Below the pieces are notes generated by a model. It made no database searches. It was not told the origin of the DNA and worked only from the letters and a program-made list of their open reading frames with translations. Made by a program: the position numbers and the translations under genes. Positions 33,425 through 41,934 of a stretch of 64,000 nt of DNA are shown here, piece by piece; position 1 is the stretch's first letter; every line of letters starts with the position of its first letter. The stretch covers positions 2,278,732 to 2,342,731 of the forward strand of contig NZ_CP117982.1 in NCBI RefSeq assembly GCF_030708075.1, in the 5' to 3' direction. Source of the stretch: Candidatus Epulonipiscium viviparus (GTDB lineage Bacteria; Bacillota; Clostridia; Lachnospirales; Cellulosilyticaceae).

Positions 33425-33451
33425 TTGCTACAGCGGAGGGTGCTGTAGCAA
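33425..33451 (+). other. Intergenic hairpin with a Shine-Dalgarno-like loop
   Basis: TTGCTACAGC / GCTGTAGCAA is a perfect 10-bp stem with loop GGAGGGT. No T-run follows, so it is not a standard terminator. It lies 24 bp before the transporter gene and may stabilise or process the upstream mRNA. Confidence 0.6.
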
Positions 33452-33474
33452 AAACAGGATAATAGGAGAATTTT

Positions 33475-34422
33475 ATGAAACAATTAAAAAACATTGCAGT
33501 ACCATTGCTACCTACTATGGTTGGTGTTGCAACTCTGTCAAACGTATGGAATATTATGGGATATACTTGGATTAGACACATCTGCATGGTTGCAGGAATA
33601 TTTGTAATAGTTGGGTATGTAGGCAAAATTATCTTTCATTTTTCGACCGTCAAAAATGAGTATAATCAAGTGGTGCCGTCCAGTCTATATGCAGGCTTCA
33701 CGATGCTTATGATGATCATTGGTAGCTATCTGTTTCCGTATTCAAACATTCTCGGCAAAAGTTTATGGGCAATTGGGCTAGGATTACATACAGTCCACCT
33801 AGTATTATTTGTTTACAAAAATGTTATCAAAAAGTTCGATATAAATACTTTTGTACCTAGTTGGTTTGTAACCCTTGCTGGAATCATGGTATCAACAGTT
33901 ATTGGAGGGCCGATGAACGAGCCACTTGTAGGCAAAATCGTGGTATGCTATGGATTTATCCCAGCATTTATAATTTTGCCAATAATGATAGTGCGTCTTA
34001 TAAAGTATCCAATAACCGATGGCCCGTTGTTTATGACAAAAGCAATACTAGCAGCACCATCAAGCCTATTTATTGTCAGTGCAATTAACGTCTTTGCCAA
34101 TCCATGGCCAATATTAATATACACTATGTACATTGTGCTACTGGGAACTTTAGTATATATTTTGATCAATATTCCAAAATTTTTCTCGTTTGAGTTTCAT
34201 CCTGGTTTTGCAGGGGTAACATTCCCGTTGGCAATAGCCTGTGTTGCGTCAAATAAGATGATTGGATTTTTAGCAGGGCAAGGCTTTGGTGACCTGAGTG
34301 CTGTAGTAAACGAAATCTTTGGCATACAAGTATATATCACAACAGCGATAGTGGCATTTGTACTATTTAAATTTACCATGATGATACCTATTCCTCATTT
34401 TAGAAGACTACATGGAAAATAA
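33475..34422 (+). CDS. TehA/SLAC1-family (TDT) anion channel or transporter
   Basis: 315-aa membrane protein with about ten hydrophobic segments in the tellurite-resistance/dicarboxylate transporter family pattern (GLGLHTVHLVLF, PSWFVTLAGIMVST, FHPGFAGVTFPLAIA). Plant SLAC1 members conduct chloride and nitrate; bacterial TehA is a channel homologue. Being the fourth gene behind a nitrate reductase-like operon, a nitrate/nitrite role is plausible but inferred. AGGAG upstream. Confidence 0.78.
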   Translation: MKQLKNIAVPLLPTMVGVATLSNVWNIMGYTWIRHICMVAGIFVIVGYVGKIIFHFSTVKNEYNQVVPSSLYAGFTMLMMIIGSYLFPYSNILGKSLWAIGLGLHTVHLVLFVYKNVIKKFDINTFVPSWFVTLAGIMVSTVIGGPMNEPLVGKIVVCYGFIPAFIILPIMIVRLIKYPITDGPLFMTKAILAAPSSLFIVSAINVFANPWPILIYTMYIVLLGTLVYILINIPKFFSFEFHPGFAGVTFPLAIACVASNKMIGFLAGQGFGDLSAVVNEIFGIQVYITTAIVAFVLFKFTMMIPIPHFRRLHGK

Positions 34423-34427
34423 AAAGT

Positions 34428-34482
34428 TGCTCGTGAAATTAATAGAGTTATAGAGAGTTACTACCTATTAATTTTCGAGGGC
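34428..34482. terminator. Long imperfect hairpin between convergent genes
   Basis: CTCGTGAAATTAATAG pairs with CTATTAATTTTCGAG (one bulge). It may end transcription from both sides, although neither side has a clean T-run. Confidence 0.5.
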
Positions 34483-34488
34483 ATTATT

Positions 34489-35499
34489 CTATTGTATAGG
34501 TGGAATATTTTTTTCGTTGGCAATTCTTTCTTTGATTATTACTAAGTTGGCCGACTCAGTAGCACTACGAATGCGCGAGAGAAGAAGGTTAACAAGTTCT
34601 TGGGTTGTCTCAGAATAAGAGGCATAAGTGTAGCACATAGGAGGATGCATAAGACCACTAATATCAGAGCAATCATGCCCTATAATGCATATTTTATCTA
34701 AAAGATTGAGTTTGGATAATTCTGTCCATATGGTTATGGTTTGCCTATAAGAAAGGGCCACAAATGCAGTAATATCAGGATGTGTTGCTAGCAAAACCTT
34801 AATTTTCTGCGGATTTGTCATTGGCGCATTGGCTGCAAATACCAGCGACTGGTCAAATGGCAAATTTGCTTGTTCATATGCTTCTTTATAGCCGATAATG
34901 TCTGGGCTGATATCAATATTTTTAAAGCCAGCCAACATAGCTATTTTTCTGTGACCTTTCTTAAGCAACGCGGCTGTAGCTGTTCGCGAAATTGATAGCA
35001 AGTCAGGCATTACATGATCAAACTTCAAATTGGGGATGATGTGATCAAACTTATAGTCTAATAGCGTGTGTGAATATATTACAGTTGGCAAGGCGCTTTC
35101 CTTGATAATTGTATACACGTCCAAGTGATTGGTAAATGCTATTAGCCCGTCTACCCTATTGATCAAATGCGTTATGTGCTGCGTAAACGTAGCTTCATCA
35201 GTGCTATGTTCTAAAACAATCATGTGATATCCTTGTGTCTGCAATTCTCGTTCTAATAGGGACAGTAAATTCATTATAAAATGATTGGTGAATGCAGAAA
35301 TTAAAACTCCAATATACATAAACTTTTTTGTCTTAAGAGCCTGCGCCGTGCTGTTAAATTTGTAATTTAGTTCTTTGATAGCCACATCGATTGCTTGCCT
35401 CTTCTCTTCTGATACATTGGCCTTTCCCGATAAATAATTAGATACAGTGCCTAGACCAACTCCTGCTTCCCTAGCCACATCTTTCATTGTAATGGCCAT
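34489..35499 (-). CDS. LacI-family transcriptional regulator
   Basis: 336-aa repressor. The N-terminal helix-turn-helix and hinge are classic (ITMKDVAREAGVGLGTVSNYL; N-terminal 50 residues), followed by a periplasmic-binding-like effector domain. Start ATG 35499 (MAITMKD) has AGAAAGGA upstream; the longer frame adds residues with no LacI similarity. It is divergent from the GH125 gene and likely controls it, responding to a mannose-containing sugar (inference). Confidence 0.92.
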   Translation of the reverse strand: MAITMKDVAREAGVGLGTVSNYLSGKANVSEEKRQAIDVAIKELNYKFNSTAQALKTKKFMYIGVLISAFTNHFIMNLLSLLERELQTQGYHMIVLEHSTDEATFTQHITHLINRVDGLIAFTNHLDVYTIIKESALPTVIYSHTLLDYKFDHIIPNLKFDHVMPDLLSISRTATAALLKKGHRKIAMLAGFKNIDISPDIIGYKEAYEQANLPFDQSLVFAANAPMTNPQKIKVLLATHPDITAFVALSYRQTITIWTELSKLNLLDKICIIGHDCSDISGLMHPPMCYTYASYSETTQELVNLLLSRIRSATESANLVIIKERIANEKNIPPIQ

Positions 35500-35630
35500 A
35501 ATACCATTCCTTTCTGCAAATAGTTCAATTTTATATAAACACATGATTGACAAATTTGATGAATATAATACATCTAAATTAATTTTTTTGCTAAAAACTA
35601 GGGAAATCAAGGGTTATGAACTAATGTTTT

Positions 35631-35642
35631 TGAAACGTTTCG
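35631..35642. promoter_or_regulatory. LacI-type operator candidate
   Basis: TGAAACGTTTCG contains the perfect palindrome GAAACGTTTC with the central CG typical of LacI/CcpA-family sites. It lies between the divergent lacI-type and GH125 genes. Confidence 0.65.
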
Positions 35643-35694
35643 TATAATTTTAGTAATATATCGGTCTGTAATGTGTAAAATTGCATAAATTACC

Positions 35695-35723
35695 TATACA
35701 TAAGCAATTCCTCATGCTATACT
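35695..35723 (+). promoter_or_regulatory. Predicted GH125 promoter
   Basis: TATACA (35695-35700), 17 bp, TATACT (35718-35723), about 30 bp before the start codon. Confidence 0.5.
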
Positions 35724-35752
35724 TGCCCAAAAACATGAAAGGTGGAATTTCT

Positions 35753-37042
35753 ATGGATGAATTATTATCTCCAGCTATGGTGGATTTGATAAATGAAATA
35801 GAAGTAACTTTTGCTAATGCGCCAAAGTTGGTTAAGATGTTTAAACAATGCTATACCAATACGCTAAGTACCACTGTGACGTTATTGCCTGATAGAACAA
35901 CCTATGTGATTACGGGCGATATTCCTGCTATGTGGCTGCGCGACTCTGCTTGTCAGTTGCGACCATACTATATTTTGGCGGCAAAAGATCTGAGCATCGC
36001 AGATACTATAGAGGGTTTAATTAGACGTCAGATGAAATGTATTTTGCTAGATCCATATGCCAATGCTTTTAATAAGTGTGACAACGGAAATTGCTATGCA
36101 CAAGATGAGACTGAAATGAGTGGTTGGGTTTGGGAGCGCAAGTATGAGATCGATTCTTTGTGCTTTCCTATTCAGATGGCATATCTACTTTGGAAAAACA
36201 CCGGGCGAACTTCGCATTTTGATAATATGTTTGTAGATACTGTAAATGTTATTATGGACACTTGGGTTGTAGAACAAAATCATGAAGAAAATTCACCTTA
36301 TTCATTTATTCGTAGAAACAGTTATTTTACCGAAACCCTCTCGCGAGATGGCAAAGGAGCTCTTGTGAAACCAAATATAGGGCTCACCTGGTCGGGATTT
36401 AGACCTAGCGATGACGCGTGTCAGTATGGCTATCTCATTCCGTCGAACATGTTCGCTGCTGTGGTCCTTGGTTACGTCGCGGAGATAGCAGAAGTAATTT
36501 CAAACGATGCCCTGGGCGCGCGTGCCCTTTCATTGGCAGAGCAGATCAAAAACGGCATAGAAACATATGGAATAATTAACCATCACACCTTTGGCAAAGT
36601 TTATGCATATGAAGTGGATGGCTATGGTCAGTACAATCTAATGGATGATGCAAATGTGCCGAGCTTGCTATCGATTCCTTATTTAGGATATAGATCGTAT
36701 GAAGATGAAGTCTATCAAAATACGAGAAAGATGATTCTTAGTGATGCGAATCCATATTTTTATAAGGGCTCTGCTGCCAAAGGCATTGGTAGTCCGCATA
36801 CTCCGATAAATTATATTTGGCATATATCCTTGGCAATTCAGGGGTTGACAAATCCCTCTCGAGAGTATAAGAAAAAGATTCTCAGCATTCTTGCCACGAC
36901 AGATGGAGAAACTAATATGATGCATGAAGGTTTCGATGTAAACAATCCTAAAAAATTTACCAGAGAGTGGTTTTCCTGGGCCAATGCTATGTTTTGCGAA
37001 TTATTGCTAAGCTATGGCGGGTACAATATAATTACATCTTAG
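35753..37042 (+). CDS. GH125 family exo-alpha-1,6-mannosidase
   Basis: 429-aa glycoside hydrolase with the GH125 hallmarks: GDIPAMWLRDSACQ near the N-terminus, WSGFRPSDDACQYGY centrally, and MMHEGFDVNNPKKFTREWFSWANAMF near the C-terminus, which holds the likely catalytic base Glu. The family are metal-independent inverting alpha-mannosidases. No signal peptide, so it acts on imported mannosides in the cytoplasm. ATG 35753 follows AAAGGTGG at 8 bp. Divergent LacI-type regulator. Confidence 0.9.
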   Translation: MDELLSPAMVDLINEIEVTFANAPKLVKMFKQCYTNTLSTTVTLLPDRTTYVITGDIPAMWLRDSACQLRPYYILAAKDLSIADTIEGLIRRQMKCILLDPYANAFNKCDNGNCYAQDETEMSGWVWERKYEIDSLCFPIQMAYLLWKNTGRTSHFDNMFVDTVNVIMDTWVVEQNHEENSPYSFIRRNSYFTETLSRDGKGALVKPNIGLTWSGFRPSDDACQYGYLIPSNMFAAVVLGYVAEIAEVISNDALGARALSLAEQIKNGIETYGIINHHTFGKVYAYEVDGYGQYNLMDDANVPSLLSIPYLGYRSYEDEVYQNTRKMILSDANPYFYKGSAAKGIGSPHTPINYIWHISLAIQGLTNPSREYKKKILSILATTDGETNMMHEGFDVNNPKKFTREWFSWANAMFCELLLSYGGYNIITS

Positions 37043-37050
37043 ATAGCAGC

Positions 37051-37086
37051 AAAAAAGCCTCTTGAGATATAAAATATCAATGAGGC
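37051..37086 (-). terminator. Terminator of the glycerol-type operon
   Basis: On the minus strand, a GCCTC...GAGGC stem with an inner GATAT/ATATC helix is followed by T6 (the A-run at 37051-37056 on plus). It lies directly after the DeoR-type gene. Confidence 0.8.
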
Positions 37087-37093
37087 CTAATTG

Positions 37094-37861
37094 CTACGGT
37101 ATAAAAATTTGTACGTCATGAGTTTTGCAGTAGGCTTGATATTCTTCGGGCAGAGGTTTGTCTGTGACGATCGCGGTCATTTCTTTAATATCAGCCAACT
37201 TATACAACGATTTTTTGTCAAACTTGCTATGGTCGGCAACCATAAAAACTTGTTCGGCAATGGAGAGCAAGATGCGATTATTCTCAACCTCCTCTATGGA
37301 TGGGTGAGTTATTTGGTGATCTAAGTTGATTGCACTAACACCAAAAAAGCATTTATCAACACTAAAATTTTTGAGGTAGTCGTGAGAAATAGGAGTAAGA
37401 ACCATTCCGGATTTGCCTCTAACTTTGCCGGCGGGAATATACACTTCCATTCCTGCTATCACAGAGGCTCGTGCAGCGATATTTATATTTGCTGTCACAA
37501 TAGAAAGTGGAGCCTTTTCTTCCAAATAATGTAATATGCACTCCATAGTGGAGCCAGAATTCAATGCTATAACGTCGCCAGGTTGTATAAGGTCTGCGGC
37601 CACTCTTGCAATAGCGAGTTTCGCCTCGATATTAGCTTCTCGTTTTTTTAGAATAGTTTCCTCAACAATAGGTGATGAATGCGACTTTAAATAGGCTCCA
37701 CCATATACAATTGAAATGTTAAAATCCAGTGCCAAAGCTTTGAGATCACGTCGAATAGTTTCTTTGCCCACTCCATAGTGTAATGCCAACTCTAATATAT
37801 TTACCGAACCTTTTGTTTTTAGTGCGTCTAATATTTCTTGTCTGCGTGCAATAGAAAACAT
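37094..37861 (-). CDS. DeoR/GlpR-family transcriptional regulator
   Basis: 255-aa regulator. The N-terminal HTH is RRQEILDALKTKG...GVGKETIRRDLKAL, with the family's GGA motif (IVYGGAYL). The C-terminal sugar-phosphate sensor domain has LNSGSTMECIL, FGVSAI and VADHSKFDK. ATG 37861 is preferred over GTG 37870, which overlaps the AAAGGAG site. Last gene of the glycerol-type operon, so it likely autoregulates it in response to a phosphorylated intermediate. Confidence 0.92.
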   Translation of the reverse strand: MFSIARRQEILDALKTKGSVNILELALHYGVGKETIRRDLKALALDFNISIVYGGAYLKSHSSPIVEETILKKREANIEAKLAIARVAADLIQPGDVIALNSGSTMECILHYLEEKAPLSIVTANINIAARASVIAGMEVYIPAGKVRGKSGMVLTPISHDYLKNFSVDKCFFGVSAINLDHQITHPSIEEVENNRILLSIAEQVFMVADHSKFDKKSLYKLADIKEMTAIVTDKPLPEEYQAYCKTHDVQIFIP

Positions 37862-37898
37862 TTCGATCACTCCTTTTGTAACGCAATAGCCTATCTAA

Positions 37899-38981
37899 TT
37901 ATATAGCATCCAAATAGTAGGTTACTTTGCATTCCGCAAAAGCATCTTTGAGAATAGCATAAGCAGTGGGCTCAAATACCAAAATTTCTGCGGCGTTAGC
38001 CTCTTTTATATCGCGAATGGCGTCAGCCTTGATTGCCTCAACGATTGCTGGTGCCGTACCATACAAAGTATACTCTGCTGCAATTGGCTTTTGCCACATG
38101 GTAATTTTATTCGCTCGAGCATTGCCTTCGAGTAGTGGAATAAATTCTTGAGAGGTTCGCACCTGAACGTTTGTTTCGGCAGGTGTTAAGTTGTTGATTA
38201 ATTCCGAGTTCATAAGGTAACGCGTATTAAAGCTACCTGCATATACATAGGTTCTGGCTGAAAGATCAATCGCATCTATTATCTCTGGCAAATATACTAC
38301 TTCAAAATTAGGCTCGATGCCAACTTTTTTAACGAATGTTCGTAACATATATGCCGTCTGTGCGGAGAGTACCAAAACCTTTGCAACATTCAAAGAATTA
38401 TATTTATCAACAAGCGCCTGAAGATGGATCGTACCGAGATCCACAAGTCCGTATGCGAAATAATCAAATCCAATTGCCTCCGTCTCTGCTTTGTTGGCAA
38501 ATGCCAATCCAGTTTTATTACAATAATTGGCAAAAGAGGTTGCTGCACTAGCGACAGAAGCGGTGTTTGCATCTAGCAAGATTGCAGTATCAGAAGTTGT
38601 ATCTACCGGGAGATCCCAAGGTATAAAAGTTGGCAGCGGAGTTGCAGTAAACGCGGCTGTTGCCGGAGATTTATAGCCCTTTTCGAGTAGCATGGCCCTT
38701 GCCAAAATAGTAACGTCGGTACAGTTTTCTGGGCACTCACCAAAATTTTGCCATCGCTCGCCTTGCCTAGATAAAATACTGGTAAATATGATTTCTCCAG
38801 CATAATCAGAAAGCGGCATCTCATCTTTAAAAATAGCTCGTGCAATTTGTAGCATACGAGATGGATACTGATGCATCATGCGAGTTGCCCTAAACTCAGG
38901 AGAGTAACAAACAGCCTGATCCATGTGAATAACCTGCTGATTGAGTTCTTGCGTATAATTTTCTAATTTAAAGTTTCTCAT
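37899..38981 (-). CDS. Cysteine-poor protein, possibly related to CCG-domain (GlpC/HdrD-type) subunits
   Basis: 360 aa, not confidently recognised. The start overlaps the preceding stop as ATGA, so it is translationally coupled to the FAD oxidase at 38978-40390. The C-terminal two-thirds shows a pattern like two CCG domains. VLVLSAQTAYML (about 200-211) and ILVFEPTAYAIL (about 333-344) sit where GlpC/HdrD proteins have CP-C motifs, and YAGSFNTRYL sits where they have HDPC. Almost all ligand cysteines are absent; the few Cys include ECPENC near residue 82-87. If the relation is real, it is a cluster-less paralogue acting as a structural or docking subunit of the oxidase. This is inference. Confidence 0.6.
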   Translation of the reverse strand: MRNFKLENYTQELNQQVIHMDQAVCYSPEFRATRMMHQYPSRMLQIARAIFKDEMPLSDYAGEIIFTSILSRQGERWQNFGECPENCTDVTILARAMLLEKGYKSPATAAFTATPLPTFIPWDLPVDTTSDTAILLDANTASVASAATSFANYCNKTGLAFANKAETEAIGFDYFAYGLVDLGTIHLQALVDKYNSLNVAKVLVLSAQTAYMLRTFVKKVGIEPNFEVVYLPEIIDAIDLSARTYVYAGSFNTRYLMNSELINNLTPAETNVQVRTSQEFIPLLEGNARANKITMWQKPIAAEYTLYGTAPAIVEAIKADAIRDIKEANAAEILVFEPTAYAILKDAFAECKVTYYLDAI

Positions 38982-40390
38982 AATCCAAGCACTCCTTTAT
39001 TAACTAATCCTTTGGGATCAAGGGCATCCTTAATCGCCTGCATAACTTCGATACCAGTTTCGCCGTGTTCACCAACGAGATATTTAGCCTTCGCCTTGCC
39101 GCTTCCATGGTGGTGCGAAACATTTCCTCCATATTTGAGACTGGTAGAAATGGCAACTTCCAAGCATTGCTCATATCGCTTGGCACCCTCAAAGTCGTCG
39201 CCACCTGTTTCGGCATGAAAAATAACATAAACACTCGCACCTGCGTGATAAACATGAGAGAAGTGACAGTCGATACCAGTACAAAGAGGTTCTAGAGCCT
39301 TGCGCATCTCTCGCCATACATTAACGATGCAGTCCCAAGGAGCCGCAACCTCTATGGCATCTGCAGTTCCTCCGCGCATAGCATCGTGGTCGAGCATCTT
39401 CTTGGTGGAAAATCTAGAGTGAAACCAGTGCTCTCCGGCTTCGGTTCCCTTGCTAATTCCTCCATGTGCCAAGCAATATTCAGCAACCAATTCTCTTTCC
39501 AAATCCACTTGTTTTGCAAGCCCCTCATATCCTACAATTAAAATCACATATCCCTTTTCGTAATTAAACTTTTCGATGCGCGGAATTGCTTCTTCTTCAT
39601 CATAAAGTCGAATAACAGCCGGGCGGACGTTGTTCTGGATAAAGAGTCTAATCGCTGTTAGCGCAGAAACTGTATCAGCAAAAGTAAAGGCTTCGAAATA
39701 TCTTTTTTCTGCAACAGGATATATTTTTAATTCTGCCGCAGTAACGATTCCATAAACGCCTTCAGCTCCCAAAAACAGCTGATCGAGTTCGGGGCCTGTA
39801 GATGCTTTTGGAGTTGTGTGGCTGGTATATATATGTCCATTAGGGAGAACCACTTCGAGCGCATGGATCATATCATCCATTTTTCCATATTTGGTAGAAA
39901 ACGTACCTATTGCTCTAGTAGAAACCATTCCTCCGAGCACCGCACTTTGGAAAGACTGTGGATATTGCCCACAAGTAAAGCCTCTCTCGTTTAGCAAATT
40001 CTCAAAATCGGCACCGGTCAGTCCGGCACCTCCGCGAGCCGTTCCGTTAATCTCGTTAATTTTGAAGTCACGCAACCTTTTTATATCAATCATAACTTCT
40101 TCGTTTTCGGCGATACTTCCGCCAACAATTCCAGAGCCACCTCCAAAAGGAATAATTCCGATTTCAAATTGTTCAGAGAGCGTCACAATAGCTGCAACCT
40201 CGGCAGTATTATTAGGCATTAATATTGCAGACGGAAGATAAGGGTACGGCCCTTGCAGCAACCACTTATATTCTAGTGGATAGCATCCATGGGCATATAC
40301 TAGCCTATCCTCCATTCGTTCTAATATTGTTACATCGGGTAGATCTTTTCGTATTTGGTCCAAAAACGGACGCACATTTTCTTTTCTCAT
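38978..40390 (-). CDS. FAD-linked oxidase resembling alkyl-dihydroxyacetonephosphate synthase
   Basis: 470-aa VAO-type flavoprotein. The FAD-binding half has IIPFGGGSGIVGGS, GGAGLTGADFE, GGMVSTRAIGTFSTKYG and LFLGAEGVYGIVT; the C-terminal half has APWD, HAGASVYV and SHHHGSGKAKA. The APWD, AGA-Y and SHHHG-GK elements match eukaryotic AGPS much better than glycolate or lactate oxidases. Where I align the AGPS active-site Arg (CRVT) this protein has His (CHFS). Start ATG 40390 has AGAAAGGA upstream. Within a glycerol-type operon it probably acts on a glycerone or glycerol phosphate derivative; whether it makes ether lipid precursors is unknown. Confidence 0.8.
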   Translation of the reverse strand: MRKENVRPFLDQIRKDLPDVTILERMEDRLVYAHGCYPLEYKWLLQGPYPYLPSAILMPNNTAEVAAIVTLSEQFEIGIIPFGGGSGIVGGSIAENEEVMIDIKRLRDFKINEINGTARGGAGLTGADFENLLNERGFTCGQYPQSFQSAVLGGMVSTRAIGTFSTKYGKMDDMIHALEVVLPNGHIYTSHTTPKASTGPELDQLFLGAEGVYGIVTAAELKIYPVAEKRYFEAFTFADTVSALTAIRLFIQNNVRPAVIRLYDEEEAIPRIEKFNYEKGYVILIVGYEGLAKQVDLERELVAEYCLAHGGISKGTEAGEHWFHSRFSTKKMLDHDAMRGGTADAIEVAAPWDCIVNVWREMRKALEPLCTGIDCHFSHVYHAGASVYVIFHAETGGDDFEGAKRYEQCLEVAISTSLKYGGNVSHHHGSGKAKAKYLVGEHGETGIEVMQAIKDALDPKGLVNKGVLGL

Positions 40391-40419
40391 TATAACAATC
40401 CTTTCTATGGGCTTATCTC

Positions 40420-41919
40420 TCAGCCTTCGTTGCGTTGAATCATATTTAAGCAGCGGCGGACGCGGTCGGTCCAAATTTTATATCTATCTTCTCTATCTGC
40501 AGAAGACATGTCGGGTACAAATATTTTGTCCACTGCCATTGCGTTTTGCAAATCCGCTTCGGTCCAAAATCCTGTATATAACCCTGCCATTTGTGCAGCA
40601 CCAAGCGCTGTTGCTTCAACAGAGGCCGGGCGCAATACTTCCACATCTAGCATGTCTGCCATTCTCTGGGCAACGAAGTTATTTTTTGAAAGGCCGCCGT
40701 CGATGCGAATTTGATTAAGTTTAACTTTGGATTCGAGTTCGATTGCATTCAAAATATCTTTCATACGATAGACGATGCCTTCTAGGGTAGCGCGAACAAT
40801 ATGCGCTGTTGTAGTACCTCGGGTAATGCCAAACAATGTTCCGCGGGCCGAAGAGTCGTGAAACGGAGCGGATAATCCGGATAATGCTGGAACAAAGATT
40901 ACGCCATTGGAGTTTTCCACACTGTTGGCCATCGTTTCGCTCTGGGCAGCGTCTTCTATAACTTCGATACCGTCTCGTAGCCATTGTACTGCAGAACCAG
41001 TAACTGATTCGTAGCCCTCGAGGGCATAAGTGATTTTATCGCCTATTTTCCATGCAATCAAGGTGTTTAAACCTTCGTTTGAAAAAATTAATTTGCTGCC
41101 AATATTGATATCGAGAAATGACCCCGTGCCATTTGTAATTTTTGCGCTCCCCGCGTTGCGACACCCTTGTGCAAACAGAGCAGCGTGCTGGTCGGCAATG
41201 GCGCCGTTTATAGGAATCGGTATGCCAAACAAATTTGGGTATGTGCAACCATAATCTCCAGAATCGTTTACGACTGTTGGATATATAGAAACGGGAACGC
41301 CCAGATAATCTAAAAATTCGGTATACCATTCATCGTTTATGAGGTCGTAGCTGCCGGTTACAGAAGCATTGGAGTAGCTGATAGCATGTGTTTGGCGACC
41401 GGTTAAATTCCAAATCAGCCAAGTGTCGATCGTACCCATTAACGCATCGCCCCGAGCTATTGCTTCGCTAATTGCAGGAACATTTTCGATATACCATTTC
41501 ATCATCATCGATGTATACACAGGTGCAAGTGTCCATCCGGTGTGAGTTCTGGCTTTTTCACCCCATTCCGTTTCGTTAATTTTTTGACATTCTTCGGTGG
41601 TTCTAACATCTTGCCAAACTATAGCATTATAAAACGGTTGCCCGGTAATCTTGTTCCAAACAACGCATGTTGCACGCTGAGTGGTGATGCCAATAGACTC
41701 GATTTCCTCTGCAGGAATGCTGGCACTTTCCATTGCCTGTCTACACACCTGTATTGTCTTTTCGTAGATTTCCATCGCGTCATGCTCAACTTTGTCTTCT
41801 GCAGGAGTATACTGAGTAAATTCCATATAACTTTGAGATACGATTGCAAAACGTTTGTCAAAAATTAAAGCGCGAGTGCCGGTGGTGCCTTCATCAATCA
41901 CTAAAATATACTTTTTCAT
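40420..41919 (-). CDS. FGGY carbohydrate kinase, glycerol kinase-like
   Basis: 499-aa FGGY kinase. The N-terminal phosphate loop is DEGTTGTRALIFD, YNAIVWQDVRT follows, the catalytic Asp is in GAIADQHAALFAQG, and the ATP-domain motif is GGLSKNNFVAQRMAD. The overall order matches GlpK. However the glycerol-binding NQRET motif reads TQRATCVVW, so the Glu that contacts glycerol is Ala, while the Arg is kept; WQ-RRT reads WQDVRT. ATG 41919 chosen over TTG 41928, which abuts the AAGGGG site. Glycerol or a related polyol/ketotriose is the substrate by context. Confidence 0.85.
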   Translation of the reverse strand: MKKYILVIDEGTTGTRALIFDKRFAIVSQSYMEFTQYTPAEDKVEHDAMEIYEKTIQVCRQAMESASIPAEEIESIGITTQRATCVVWNKITGQPFYNAIVWQDVRTTEECQKINETEWGEKARTHTGWTLAPVYTSMMMKWYIENVPAISEAIARGDALMGTIDTWLIWNLTGRQTHAISYSNASVTGSYDLINDEWYTEFLDYLGVPVSIYPTVVNDSGDYGCTYPNLFGIPIPINGAIADQHAALFAQGCRNAGSAKITNGTGSFLDINIGSKLIFSNEGLNTLIAWKIGDKITYALEGYESVTGSAVQWLRDGIEVIEDAAQSETMANSVENSNGVIFVPALSGLSAPFHDSSARGTLFGITRGTTTAHIVRATLEGIVYRMKDILNAIELESKVKLNQIRIDGGLSKNNFVAQRMADMLDVEVLRPASVEATALGAAQMAGLYTGFWTEADLQNAMAVDKIFVPDMSSADREDRYKIWTDRVRRCLNMIQRNEG

Positions 41920-41934
41920 AGTTTTCAACCCCTT

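Noticed and set aside
38978..40390. Ordinary glycolate oxidase subunit GlcD
   Set aside because: The C-terminal APWD, AGA-Y and SHHHG-GK motifs fit alkyl-DHAP synthase better; kept as AGPS-like with unknown substrate.
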